Assembly: GCF_042466415.1 (NCBI RefSeq)
Contig: NZ_JAXHCH010000002.1
Span: 1,984,001-2,048,000, forward strand
Direction of reading: 5' to 3'
DNA from: Albirhodobacter sp042466415
GTDB lineage: Bacteria > Pseudomonadota > Alphaproteobacteria > Rhodobacterales > Rhodobacteraceae
Length of the DNA stretch: 64,000 bases
Below the pieces are notes generated by a model. That model ran no database searches. It saw nothing but the letters and a program-made list of their open reading frames with translations, and was not told the DNA's origin. The position numbers and the translations under genes are program-made. Every line of letters begins with the position of its first letter. Position 1 is the stretch's first letter. Of this stretch, positions 1 to 7,150 are shown in pieces.

Positions 1-204
1 GTTCTTGCCAACTACACCGAGATCCTTTTCGAGGGTCGATGCGGCCGCGAGAGTAACGCCGTTTACGTCGTCGATCAGCTGGACGCTGAGGTTTTTGTTC
101 GAGCGATGAACCGAAAGGCGCGCGCGCCCATTGGCCATAGCCCGGAGTTTGTTCCGTACGCGCAAGCGGCGCTTGAGGAACAGCTGTCGTTTGTTGTTCG
201 CCAT
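1..204 (-). CDS. rplR: 50S ribosomal protein L18 (partial)
   Basis: Only the first 68 codons are present; the gene runs off the left edge. The N-terminus MANNKRQLFLKRRLRVRNKL and the following HRSNKNLSVQLIDD segment are typical of bacterial L18, which binds 5S rRNA in the large-subunit central protuberance. The ATG at 202-204 (minus) is the natural start because it follows the rplF stop by 11 bases with a purine-rich stretch between. It is the last gene visible in the S10/spc cluster, so it should be co-transcribed with rplF, rpsH and the genes before them. Confidence 0.93.
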   Translation of the reverse strand, partial: MANNKRQLFLKRRLRVRNKLRAMANGRARLSVHRSNKNLSVQLIDDVNGVTLAAASTLEKDLGVVGKN

Positions 205-215
205 TTCTACGCCCC

Positions 216-749
216 TTACTTCTTCTTACCTTCTTTGCGGAAGATGAACTCACCTTTGTAACGGATACCTTTGCCCTTGTAAGGCTCAGGCTTGCGCCAC
301 TCACGGATGTTCGCAGCAACTTGGCCAACTTGCTGTTGGTCAATGCCTTCCACAACGATTTCAGTTTGCTTCGGCGCTGTCACGGTGATGCCTTCGGGAA
401 CTTCAAAGTTCACCTCGTGCGAATAACCGAGCGACAGCTTCAGAACGTTACCGTTCATCGCCGCGCGATAACCCACACCTTGGATCTCGAGCTCTTTCTT
501 GAAGCCCGTGGTCACGCCGGTTGCGAGATTCTCGATCATCGAGCGGGTCATACCCCACTGTTGACGAGCGCGCTTCGAAGAACCGCGCGGAGTCACGGAG
601 ACGGTTTGGCCGTCAATCGCGATCGTTACGTCATCCGTTGCGGTGAAAGTGCGGGTACCTTTCGGCCCCTTCACTTCGATGGTCTGGCCCGAGAGAGACG
701 CCGAAACGCCGCTAGCAAGCTCGACCGGTTTTTTACCAATACGAGACAT
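216..749 (-). CDS. rplF: 50S ribosomal protein L6
   Basis: This 177-residue protein has the usual L6 length and the two repeated alpha/beta domains. The N-terminus MSRIGKKPVELASGV and the C-terminal signature region PEPYKGKGIRYKGE, which contacts 23S rRNA near the sarcin-ricin loop, are both clear. The open frame extends 49 codons further upstream, but that extension lies inside rpsH. The ATG at 747-749, with GGAGGGCTC just upstream, is the right start. It sits 10 bases after rpsH in the spc part of the cluster. Confidence 0.97.
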   Translation of the reverse strand: MSRIGKKPVELASGVSASLSGQTIEVKGPKGTRTFTATDDVTIAIDGQTVSVTPRGSSKRARQQWGMTRSMIENLATGVTTGFKKELEIQGVGYRAAMNGNVLKLSLGYSHEVNFEVPEGITVTAPKQTEIVVEGIDQQQVGQVAANIREWRKPEPYKGKGIRYKGEFIFRKEGKKK

Positions 750-759
750 GGAGCCCTCC

Positions 760-1158
760 TTAGAACACGGTGCAGAGCACTTCACCACCAACATTGGCAG
801 TGCGTGCAGCCGCGTCCGACATAACGCCTTTCGGCGTGGAGACGATCGAAACACCGAGGCCCTGACGGACTGTTGGGATTTCTTTAACCGAAGCATAAAC
901 CCGACGACCCGGTGTCGAAACGCGTTTGATCTCGCGAATAACAGGGGTGCCTTCGAAATACTTCAGGCTGATCTCGATTGCTGGGTGCCCATCGGCGCCC
1001 GTGGTTTTCTCGTAACCGCGAATGTAACCTTCCGCTGCCAACACGTCGAGAACCCATGCGCGCAACTTCGACGCAGGCGTGACAACGGTGGATTTACCGC
1101 GCAATTGCGCGTTGCGGATACGGGTCAGCATATCGCCGAGAGGATCGTTCATCGACAT
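760..1158 (-). CDS. rpsH: 30S ribosomal protein S8
   Basis: The 132-residue protein starts MSMNDPLGDMLTRIRN and ends with the S8 signature GVSIVSTPKGVMSD followed by GGEVLCTVF. S8 is a primary binder of 16S rRNA helix 21 and, in E. coli, represses spc operon translation at the rplE site. The gene lies 12 bases downstream of rpsN and 10 bases upstream of rplF. A second in-frame ATG two codons in (MND...) is a possible alternative start; the first is kept because family members begin MSMNDP. Confidence 0.97.
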   Translation of the reverse strand: MSMNDPLGDMLTRIRNAQLRGKSTVVTPASKLRAWVLDVLAAEGYIRGYEKTTGADGHPAIEISLKYFEGTPVIREIKRVSTPGRRVYASVKEIPTVRQGLGVSIVSTPKGVMSDAAARTANVGGEVLCTVF

Positions 1159-1170
1159 TTCCCGATCTCC

Positions 1171-1476
1171 TTACCAGCTCGACTTCACCATGCCCGGAAT
1201 CTGACCGAAGGAGGCCAGATCGCGCAGCATGATCCGCGAGAGTTTGAGCTTACGGTAGTAAGCATGCGGGCGACCCGTCAGCTGGCAACGATTGTGCAAG
1301 CGGGTGGCCGACGAATTGCGGGGCAGTTCAGCCAGTTGAAGCGTCGCTTTGAAGCGCTCTTCCATCGGCAGATCCTGATTTTCAATGATCGCTTTCAGTG
1401 CAGCGCGTTTGTCGGCGTACTTAGCAACCAACTTCTGACGCTTCACTTCCCGCGCAACCATGGATTTTTTAGCCAT
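1171..1476 (-). CDS. rpsN: 30S ribosomal protein S14
   Basis: This is the 101-residue, zinc-free long form of S14. It starts MAKKSMVAREVKRQKLVAKY and contains the RCQLTGRPHAYYRKLKLSRI signature near residues 63-82. The CXXC zinc motifs of the short Gram-positive form are absent. S14 sits in the 30S head next to S3 and S10. It lies between rplE (19-base gap) and rpsH, the normal spc order. Confidence 0.97.
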   Translation of the reverse strand: MAKKSMVAREVKRQKLVAKYADKRAALKAIIENQDLPMEERFKATLQLAELPRNSSATRLHNRCQLTGRPHAYYRKLKLSRIMLRDLASFGQIPGMVKSSW

Positions 1477-1495
1477 TGTGTCTATCTCCCCGCGA

Positions 1496-2056
1496 TCAGC
1501 TGTTGAACGGCATGTTGAAATGCTTCAACAGCGCTTTCGCTTCTGCATCCGCTTTCGCGGTGGTGCAGATAATGATGTCCATGCCCAGAACTTCGTCGAC
1601 TTTGTCGAAGTCAATTTCTGGGAACACGATGTGCTCTTTGAGCCCGAACGCGTAGTTGCCACGGCCATCGAACGAAGTGCCTTTAACGCCGCGGAAGTCG
1701 CGAACGCGCGGCAATGCGATCGTGATCAGACGGTCGAGGAATTCGAACATCCGGTCGCCACGCAAAGTGACTTTGCAGCCCAGCGGCATTTCTTCACGGA
1801 CGCGGAAGCCAGCGATCGACTTCTTAGCGTAGGTGATGACAGCTTTTTGACCGGCGATGAGCGAGAGCTCCTCAGCGGCGTTTTTGACTTTTTTCGTGTC
1901 TTTAACGGCTTCGCCGACACCCATGTTCAGGACGATCTTGTCCAAACGCGGGATCTGCATTTCGTTTTTGAACGAAAACTCTTCCTTCATCGCAGCGCGG
2001 ATCGAATCTGCGTAGAGCGACTTCAGACGAGGTGTGTAGTTGGCTTGGTCGAGCAT
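1496..2056 (-). CDS. rplE: 50S ribosomal protein L5
   Basis: The 186-residue protein has the L5 signature LDKIVLNMGVGEAVKD near residue 60 and GNYAFGLKEHIVFPEID near residue 135. L5 binds 5S rRNA and the P-site tRNA in the central protuberance. Its ATG shares one base with the rplX stop codon (TGATG arrangement), which implies translational coupling. In E. coli this start region is the S8 feedback target; I could not judge from sequence alone whether that structure is conserved here. Confidence 0.97.
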   Translation of the reverse strand: MLDQANYTPRLKSLYADSIRAAMKEEFSFKNEMQIPRLDKIVLNMGVGEAVKDTKKVKNAAEELSLIAGQKAVITYAKKSIAGFRVREEMPLGCKVTLRGDRMFEFLDRLITIALPRVRDFRGVKGTSFDGRGNYAFGLKEHIVFPEIDFDKVDEVLGMDIIICTTAKADAEAKALLKHFNMPFNS

Positions 2057-2361
2057 CAGATCGCCTCCCCAGTTGTCTTAGCGAAGCGAACCTTTTTGCC
2101 TTCTTCCACGCGGAAGCCGACACGGGTTGCCTTGCCATTCGCGTCAACGAGAGCGAGGTTCGACAAGTCGATCGGCATCTCTTTCGAGATCCGGCCACCC
2201 TCAGACGTCTGGGTTTGACGCGTGTGACGGATAGCCATCTTCACGCCACCAACGATCGCTTTGTTTGCTGTCGGGTTAACTGAGGTGATTTCACCTTGCT
2301 TACCCTTGTCCTTGCCCGTGAGGACGACGACTTTATCGCCTTTGCGAAGCTTCGCAGCCAT
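2056..2361 (-). CDS. rplX: 50S ribosomal protein L24
   Basis: The protein has 101 residues and an N-terminal KOW motif, LRKGDKVVVLTGKDKGKQGE (residues 4-23). L24 is an early assembly initiator bound to the 5' end of 23S rRNA. The gene overlaps its neighbours by one base at each end: the rplN stop shares a base with its start, and its stop shares a base with the rplE start. The rplN-rplX-rplE trio is therefore probably translated as a coupled unit. Confidence 0.97.
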   Translation of the reverse strand: MAAKLRKGDKVVVLTGKDKGKQGEITSVNPTANKAIVGGVKMAIRHTRQTQTSEGGRISKEMPIDLSNLALVDANGKATRVGFRVEEGKKVRFAKTTGEAI

Positions 2362-2729
2362 TACAGCACCTCCGGAGCAAGCGAGATGATTTTCATGAAG
2401 TTCTTCGCGCGAAGCTCACGAACGACCGGCCCGAAGATACGGGTACCGACCGGCTCACCTTGGTTGTTCAAGATGACTGCGGCGTTGCGGTCGAAACGAA
2501 TGGCGGTGCCATCTTCACGACGAACTTCTTTGGCGGTGCGAACGACAACGGCCTTACGGACATCACCCTTCTTTACGCGACCGCGCGGGATGGCTTCCTT
2601 CACGGAAACGACAATAATGTCGCCGACCGACGCGTAGCGACGGTGCGAACCACCCAAAACCTTGATGCACTGAACTCGGCGAGCGCCGGAGTTATCAGCA
2701 ACATCCAGATTGGTCTGCATCTGGATCAT
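2361..2729 (-). CDS. rplN: 50S ribosomal protein L14
   Basis: This is a standard 122-residue L14. It starts MIQMQTNLDVADNSGARRVQ and carries the family signature around AVVVRTAKEVRREDG (residues 67-81). L14 contacts L19 and the 30S subunit in an intersubunit bridge. The start is preceded by GGAGAAACC. It follows rpsQ after an 88-base spacer holding two strong hairpins, an unusually long gap for this cluster. Confidence 0.97.
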   Translation of the reverse strand: MIQMQTNLDVADNSGARRVQCIKVLGGSHRRYASVGDIIVVSVKEAIPRGRVKKGDVRKAVVVRTAKEVRREDGTAIRFDRNAAVILNNQGEPVGTRIFGPVVRELRAKNFMKIISLAPEVL

Positions 2730-2780
2730 TTGGTTTCTCCCGACCTTTGGAGACGCCCACTATTGGGGGCCCCAGGGTAT

Positions 2781-2822
2781 CGATAAACTGGTGTTTATCG
2801 TCAGGACCTGATGGAAATCAGG
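2781..2822 (-). other. Tandem stable hairpins between rpsQ and rplN
   Basis: Two back-to-back perfect inverted repeats lie here. The first is an 8-bp stem with a 4-base loop (2781-2788 with 2793-2800). The second is a 6-bp stem with a GGAA/TTCC loop (2807-2812 with 2817-2822) that includes the end of rpsQ. Neither is followed by a T-run on the minus strand, so they do not look like a terminator. They could be mRNA processing or stability elements, or a regulatory leader for rplN. Confidence 0.6.
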
Positions 2823-3051
2823 CCTCGACGACGACGGTCCAGCGTTTCGTCTTCGAAATCGGCGCGCACTCTTCGATACGAACAGTGTCACCAACCTTGA
2901 ATTTGTTTTCCGCGTCGTGCGCCCGGTACTTCTTGGACTTACGAACGGTTTTTTGGAACAACGGGTGCTTGAAGCGGCGCTCAACCAGAACGGTGATTGT
3001 TTGCTCGTTCTTGTCCGACGTCACGGTGCCTTGCAGGATACGTTTGGGCAT
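2818..3051 (-). CDS. rpsQ: 30S ribosomal protein S17
   Basis: The 77-residue protein begins MPKRILQGTVTSDKNEQTI and contains the S17 OB-fold motif VERRFKHPLFQKTVRKSKKY (residues 28-47), then GDTVRIEECAPISKTKRW. S17 is a primary 16S rRNA binder. It follows rpmC by 11 bases. These two genes form the first part of the transcript expected from the promoter at 3351-3379. Confidence 0.96.
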   Translation of the reverse strand: MPKRILQGTVTSDKNEQTITVLVERRFKHPLFQKTVRKSKKYRAHDAENKFKVGDTVRIEECAPISKTKRWTVVVEA

Positions 3052-3062
3052 CTGGATACTCC

Positions 3063-3263
3063 TCAGTTCGCTGCTTCAGCGGCTTTTTGGTTCAGCACGG
3101 TTTTGATCCGAGCAACACCGCGGCGCAATACGCGCATGCGAGCTGTGTTCTCGAGCTGACCGGTTGCCTGCTGGAAGCGCAAGTTGAAGGCTTCCTTTTT
3201 GAGTGCGACAAGCTCGGTACGGAGCTCATCAGGCGTTTTCGCCTTGAGTTCTTGGGCGTTCAT
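3063..3263 (-). CDS. rpmC: 50S ribosomal protein L29
   Basis: The 66-residue protein starts MNAQELKAKTPDELRTELVA and carries the L29 helical-hairpin motif LRFQQATGQLENTARMRVLR (residues 28-47). L29 lies at the polypeptide exit tunnel near L23, where SRP and trigger factor dock. The ATG at 3261-3263 follows AAAGGAACTGGGA, a good ribosome binding site. Unlike in E. coli, a terminator and a promoter lie between it and rplP, so it is probably the first gene of its own transcript. Confidence 0.96.
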   Translation of the reverse strand: MNAQELKAKTPDELRTELVALKKEAFNLRFQQATGQLENTARMRVLRRGVARIKTVLNQKAAEAAN

Positions 3264-3345
3264 TCCCAGTTCCTTTATTAGGCATCAGAGGGCCCCGTAG
3301 GGTGACCCTGATTCTGATGGGTTATGTCGTCCTGCGTACAGGATC
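3264..3345 (-). promoter_or_regulatory. Structured 5' leader ahead of rpmC
   Basis: This is the roughly 80-base segment between the inferred start site and the rpmC ATG. A 7-bp inverted repeat (3283-3289 with 3313-3319) encloses a GC-rich region, with an inner AGGG/CCCT pairing at 3299-3309. The structure ends about 20 bases before the start codon, close to the ribosome binding site. Ribosomal protein operons often carry such leaders for feedback by one of their products. That role is inferred only from position and pairing potential. Confidence 0.5.
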
Positions 3346-3350
3346 GGTCG

Positions 3351-3379
3351 CCTATAGCAGCAGATTTCTCAGCTGGCAA
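3351..3379 (-). promoter_or_regulatory. Predicted sigma-70 promoter for rpmC-rpsQ-spc genes
   Basis: On the minus strand a TTGCCA box (3374-3379) is followed, after exactly 17 bases, by TATAGG (3351-3356). It lies just downstream of the terminator at 3391-3425 and about 87 bases before the rpmC start. This terminator-then-promoter order supports a real transcription restart within the ribosomal protein cluster. No transcript data were available to me. Confidence 0.6.
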
Positions 3380-3390
3380 TGCCGAACCAA

Positions 3391-3425
3391 TAAAAAAAGG
3401 CCCCCGACGCAAATCGGGGGCCTTT
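3391..3425 (-). terminator. Intrinsic terminator after rplP
   Basis: A perfect 12-bp stem (3396-3407 with 3414-3425) has a 6-base loop and an uninterrupted GGCCCCCGA core. It is followed on the minus strand by a run of T (complement of A 3392-3398). This is a textbook rho-independent terminator for transcripts coming from rplP. It is placed 19 bases after the rplP stop and 128 bases before rpmC. Confidence 0.85.
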
Positions 3426-3444
3426 CGTGTCTCTCAAACCGAGA

Positions 3445-3858
3445 TTACCAGTCTTCGCGCATCACGATGCGGGTCATGACCGGCAACTTGTTTGCACCCA
3501 GACGAAGCGCTTCACGTGCGATCGGCTCGGCAACGCCGTCGATCTCGAACATGATGCGGCCTGGCTTGACCTTAGCAGCCCAGTAATCCACCGAACCTTT
3601 ACCTTTACCCATCCGAACTTCGACAGGCTTGGACGACACTGGTGTATCTGGGAAGATACGGATCCAGACGCGGCCTTGGCGTTTCATGTGACGGGTGATC
3701 GCGCGGCGAGCCGCTTCGATCTGACGAGCTGTCACACGCTCTGGCTCAGTGGCTTTCAATGCGAAGGACCCAAAGTTCAAGTTGAAGCCGCCTTTGGCCT
3801 CCCCGTGAATTTTGCCCTTATGCATTTTGCGGAACTTAGTGCGTTTTGGTTGAAGCAT
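3445..3858 (-). CDS. rplP: 50S ribosomal protein L16
   Basis: The 137-residue protein starts MLQPKRTKFRKMHKGKIHGE and includes GKGKGSVDYWAAKVKPGRIM (residues 82-101), the L16 signature. L16 organises the A-site tRNA region and interacts with 5S rRNA and L27. It follows rpsC by 12 bases. It is the last gene before a strong intrinsic terminator, so it closes the S10 transcript here rather than being followed directly by rpmC and rpsQ. Confidence 0.97.
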   Translation of the reverse strand: MLQPKRTKFRKMHKGKIHGEAKGGFNLNFGSFALKATEPERVTARQIEAARRAITRHMKRQGRVWIRIFPDTPVSSKPVEVRMGKGKGSVDYWAAKVKPGRIMFEIDGVAEPIAREALRLGANKLPVMTRIVMREDW

Positions 3859-3870
3859 TGTTCACACTCC

Positions 3871-4581
3871 TCAGCGGGCGTCGCGGCGCGGGCCGCGCGA
3901 GACTGGACCCTCTTGGGCCTCAGCGTAGCGACGATCGCGTGCTTGCGGATCATGTTCCATGATCTCGCCTTTGAAGATCCAGACCTTAACGCCGATGATC
4001 CCGTAAGGGGTCGTCGCCTCGGACAGCGCATAGTCGATGTCAGCACGAAGTGTGTGCAACGGCACGCGACCTTCACGGTACCACTCGGTACGCGCGATTT
4101 CCGCGCCGCCGAGACGACCAGCCACGTTCACACGGATGCCGAGGGCACCAATGCGCATCGCGTTCTGCACGGCGCGCTTCATAGCACGGCGGAACGAAAC
4201 ACGGCGCTCAAGCTGCTGACAGATCGACTCACCAACGAGTTGAGCATCGAGCTCGGGCTTGCGGACTTCAACGATGTTGAGGTGCAATTCCGAAGCGGTG
4301 AACGCCGCGAGCTTCTTGCGAAGCGTCTCGATGTCCGCGCCTTTTTTGCCGATGATCACGCCCGGGCGTGCTGCGTGAATAGTCACGCGGCACTTCTTGT
4401 GCGGACGCTCGATGATCACACGTGCGATACCAGCTTGTTTCGCCTCTTCGTGAATGAATTCACGCATTTTGAGGTCTTCAAGCAGGAGGTTGCCGTAGTC
4501 TTTCGATTCAGCATACCAGCGGCTGTCCCAGGTACGGTTGACCTGGATACGCATCCCAATGGGGTTAACCTTCTGACCCAT
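3871..4581 (-). CDS. rpsC: 30S ribosomal protein S3
   Basis: The 236-residue protein starts MGQKVNPIGMRIQVNRTWDS. It has an N-terminal KH type II domain with VIIGKKGADIETLRKKL near residues 63-79 and the S3 signature RVNVAGRLGGAEIARTEWYR near residue 162. S3 forms part of the mRNA entry tunnel and helicase. The frame extends 41 codons upstream into rplV, but the ATG at 4579-4581, sharing a base with the rplV stop, is the family start and implies coupling. Confidence 0.97.
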   Translation of the reverse strand: MGQKVNPIGMRIQVNRTWDSRWYAESKDYGNLLLEDLKMREFIHEEAKQAGIARVIIERPHKKCRVTIHAARPGVIIGKKGADIETLRKKLAAFTASELHLNIVEVRKPELDAQLVGESICQQLERRVSFRRAMKRAVQNAMRIGALGIRVNVAGRLGGAEIARTEWYREGRVPLHTLRADIDYALSEATTPYGIIGVKVWIFKGEIMEHDPQARDRRYAEAQEGPVSRGPRRDAR

Positions 4582-4961
4582 TACGCACGCTCCTCGATTT
4601 GACGCACCTTGATGGTGATTTCCGAAAACGGCTTCATGATCTTGCCGAACCGGCCACGAGCGCGCGGACGACCGCGTTTCATGACTAGGTTTTTGCCGAC
4701 CCAAGCTTCTGCGACGATGAGGTTATCAACGTCCAGACCGTGGTTGTTTTCAGCGTTGGCAATTGCCGACACCAAGCACTTACGCACGTCGTCCGAGATC
4801 CGCTTTTTCGAGAAGGTGAGGTCGGCCAAAGCCTTGTCAACTTTCTTGCCGCGGATCAACGCAGCTACGAGGTTCAATTTTTGCGGCGAGGTGCGAAGCA
4901 TTTTGGTCTTAGCCATTGCTTCGTTGTCCGCCACGCGGCGCGGATTGTTTTCCTTACCCAT
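4581..4961 (-). CDS. rplV: 50S ribosomal protein L22
   Basis: The 126-residue protein has an N-terminal extension (MGKENNPRRVADNEAMAKTK) before the common L22 core MLRTSPQKLNLVAALIRGKK. The C-terminal loop region MKRGRPRARGRFGKI lines the exit tunnel and contains no obvious macrolide-resistance indel. The extension is, as I recall, usual for Rhodobacteraceae L22. The gene follows rpsS by 5 bases and shares one base with rpsC. Confidence 0.96.
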   Translation of the reverse strand: MGKENNPRRVADNEAMAKTKMLRTSPQKLNLVAALIRGKKVDKALADLTFSKKRISDDVRKCLVSAIANAENNHGLDVDNLIVAEAWVGKNLVMKRGRPRARGRFGKIMKPFSEITIKVRQIEERA

Positions 4962-4966
4962 GGCGA

Positions 4967-5245
4967 TTACTTCCTCTTCGCTTTCTTGTCAGCAGCATGA
5001 CCGTAGTAGGTACGGGTCGGCGAATATTCACCGAACTTCTGCCCAATCATCTCTTCGCTTACAGCGACAGGGATGTGCTTGTGGCCATTGTAGACCCCGA
5101 AGGTCAGACCAACAAACTGTGGCAGGATGGTGGAGCGGCGCGACCAGATCTTGATCACTTCGCTTTTGCCCAACTCGCGCACTTTTTCGGCCTTTTTCAG
5201 GACGTAAGCGTCGACGAACGGGCCTTTCCAAACAGAACGTGCCAT
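4967..5245 (-). CDS. rpsS: 30S ribosomal protein S19
   Basis: The 92-residue protein begins MARSVWKGPFVDAYVLKKAE. The S19 signature GHKHIPVAVSEEMIGQKFGE spans residues 55-74, and the protein ends in a basic tail, DKKAKRK. S19 works with S13 in the 30S head and touches A-site tRNA. It starts 3 bases after the rplB stop codon, so translation is likely coupled to rplB. Confidence 0.97.
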   Translation of the reverse strand: MARSVWKGPFVDAYVLKKAEKVRELGKSEVIKIWSRRSTILPQFVGLTFGVYNGHKHIPVAVSEEMIGQKFGEYSPTRTYYGHAADKKAKRK

Positions 5246-5248
5246 ATT

Positions 5249-6085
5249 TTAGCGACCCTTCTTAGCGTTGCGCGAACGGAGAATGTACTTATCCGTCTTC
5301 TTGTTCGAGCGGGTCTTGTTGCCCTTGGTCCCTTTACCCCATGGGGTAACCGGGTGACGACCACCCGAGGTCCGGCCTTCACCACCACCATGCGGGTGAT
5401 CGATCGGGTTCATTGCAACACCGCGAACAGTCGGGCGCACGCCCATGTGACGTTTACGGCCAGCTTTACCGAGGTTCTGGTTCGAGTGGTCAGCGTTCGA
5501 CACGGCACCGATGGTAGCCATGCATTCCTGACGCACGAGACGCAGCTCGCCCGAGGACAGACGGATCTGCGCGTAGCCACCGTCACGACCAACGAATTGG
5601 GCGTAGGTGCCTGCAGCGCGTGCCAACTGGCCGCCCTTGCCTGCCTTCAGCTCGACGTTATGCACGATCGTACCGATCGGCATACCGGAGAACGGCATAG
5701 CGTTGCCCGGCTTGATATCAGCTTTTGCCGAAGCAATAACTTTGTCGCCCACTGCAAGGCGCTGGGGTGCGAGGATATAGGCGAGTTCGCCATCCTCATA
5801 CTTCACCAGTGCGATGAACGCGGTGCGGTTAGGATCGTATTCGATACGCTCGACAACTGCCGAGATGTCGAACTTACGACGCTTGAAATCGACGATACGG
5901 TAGAGGCGCTTAGCACCACCACCCTTGTGCCACATAGTGACGCGCCCGGTGTTGTTCCGGCCACCAGTCTTTGTAAGGCCCTCGGTGAGGGACTTGACTG
6001 GGCGGCCTTTCCAAAGCTCCGAACGGTCGATCAGAACCAGCCCACGCTGGCCCGGCGTCGTCGGTTTGTACGACTTGAGTGCCAT
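5249..6085 (-). CDS. rplB: 50S ribosomal protein L2
   Basis: This is a 278-residue L2 of normal length. The signature MNPIDHPHGGGEGRTSGGRH lies near residues 224-243 and contains the essential histidine close to the peptidyl transferase centre. The C-terminus is basic (NKTRSNKKTDKYILRSRNAK). L2 is needed for subunit association and peptidyl transfer. It is separated from rplW by a 151-base spacer with a GC-rich hairpin, longer than most spacers in this cluster. Confidence 0.97.
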   Translation of the reverse strand: MALKSYKPTTPGQRGLVLIDRSELWKGRPVKSLTEGLTKTGGRNNTGRVTMWHKGGGAKRLYRIVDFKRRKFDISAVVERIEYDPNRTAFIALVKYEDGELAYILAPQRLAVGDKVIASAKADIKPGNAMPFSGMPIGTIVHNVELKAGKGGQLARAAGTYAQFVGRDGGYAQIRLSSGELRLVRQECMATIGAVSNADHSNQNLGKAGRKRHMGVRPTVRGVAMNPIDHPHGGGEGRTSGGRHPVTPWGKGTKGNKTRSNKKTDKYILRSRNAKKGR

Positions 6086-6193
6086 GCTCTCTGTCTTCCG
6101 TTGCTTTGGACCAAAGGTCCGTTTCGTATGGTGCAGATGGCTTGCGCCCTGCCCCGCTCACGTCTCTAGACTGTCCAGAAACATAAAAGTCAG

Positions 6194-6217
6194 GCGGCCC
6201 CGATCGCTCGGGGCCGC
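6194..6217 (-). other. GC-rich hairpin between rplW and rplB
   Basis: A perfect 10-bp inverted repeat (6194-6203 with 6208-6217, loop TCGC) lies 20 bases downstream of the rplW stop. On the minus strand it is followed by CTGACTTTTATG, a broken T-run, so it could be a weak terminator, an attenuator or an mRNA stability element. I saw no convincing promoter between it and rplB, so full termination here would be harmful. Partial attenuation or processing is more likely. Confidence 0.55.
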
Positions 6218-6236
6218 GAGATTCGATTGGCTTCTA

Positions 6237-6533
6237 TCAGAGGCCGGTGGACACGTCGATAGTGTTTCCCTCTTCGAGCGTCACATAGGCTTTTTTAACG
6301 TCCGAGCGCTTACCCGCGACACCGCGGAAACGCTTGGTTTTGCCTTTGATGATGGTGGTGTTAACCGCCTTCACCTTAACGCCGAAGAGTGCTTCCACTG
6401 CTTCTTTGATGACCGGCTTGGATGCCGATTTCGCCACTTGGAAGACAACTGCACCGTGTTCGGATGCCATCGTTGCTTTCTCGGTGATGATCGGCTTGAC
6501 GATCACGTCGTAATGTTCGGCTTTCGCGTTCAT
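6237..6533 (-). CDS. rplW: 50S ribosomal protein L23
   Basis: The 98-residue protein starts MNAKAEHYDVIVKPIITEKA and carries the L23 motif around KAVNTTIIKGKTKRFRG (residues 54-70). L23 is the docking site for SRP and trigger factor at the exit tunnel. Its start overlaps the rplD stop by 4 bases, so it is translated directly after L4. It is followed by a spacer with a strong hairpin before rplB. Confidence 0.97.
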   Translation of the reverse strand: MNAKAEHYDVIVKPIITEKATMASEHGAVVFQVAKSASKPVIKEAVEALFGVKVKAVNTTIIKGKTKRFRGVAGKRSDVKKAYVTLEEGNTIDVSTGL

Positions 6534-7150
6534 TTCAGACGAGCCTCCAGAGCTTCGATACCTGCTTTGGTGATCACGAGAGTGTCACGCTTGAGGATAT
6601 CATAGACGTTTGCGCCCATCGTCGGGAGAACATCGATACCTTCGATGTTACGTGCTGCGAGAGCGAAGTTATCATTCACGTCAGCACCGTCGATGATCAA
6701 CACGCGCTTCCAACCCAATTCCTTCGCAGCTTTTGCGAGGAGCGAGGTCTTGGCCGATGCCATTTCAGCAGCTTCCAAGATCACGAGGTTGCCTGTCGCC
6801 GCTTTCGCGGAGAGTGCGTGCTTCAGACCGAGCGCACGGAACTTCTTAGGAAGATCATGTGCGTGCGAGCGCGGGGTCGGGCCTTTGTAGACACCACCGT
6901 GACGGAAGATCGGCGCGCCTTTGGAACCGTGACGTGCGCCACCGGTGCCTTTTTGGCGGTAGATCTTCTTGGTCGAGTAGGACACGTCCGAACGACCCAG
7001 CGTCGAGTGGGTACCGGCTTGCATGCGCGCACGCTGCCAGCGGACCACACGGTGCAGGATGTCTGCGCGTGGCTCAAGACCAAAGATGTCGTCTGCGAGT
7101 TCGATCGAACCGGATTTACCGGCGTCGAGCTTGATCACATCAAGTTTCAT
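6530..7150 (-). CDS. rplD: 50S ribosomal protein L4
   Basis: The 206-residue protein begins MKLDVIKLDAGKSGSIELAD and contains the tunnel loop RQKGTGGARHGSKGAPIFRH (residues 64-83) typical of L4. In E. coli, L4 represses its own operon, but that leader system is restricted to some gammaproteobacteria and I see no sign of it here. It overlaps rplC by 4 bases at its start and rplW by 4 bases at its end. Confidence 0.97.
   Translation of the reverse strand: MKLDVIKLDAGKSGSIELADDIFGLEPRADILHRVVRWQRARMQAGTHSTLGRSDVSYSTKKIYRQKGTGGARHGSKGAPIFRHGGVYKGPTPRSHAHDLPKKFRALGLKHALSAKAATGNLVILEAAEMASAKTSLLAKAAKELGWKRVLIIDGADVNDNFALAARNIEGIDVLPTMGANVYDILKRDTLVITKAGIEALEARLK

Noticed and set aside
216..896. 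L6 as a 226-residue protein with a long N-terminus
   Set aside because: The extra 49 codons lie within rpsH and do not resemble L6; the ATG at 749 has a ribosome binding site and gives the family N-terminus.
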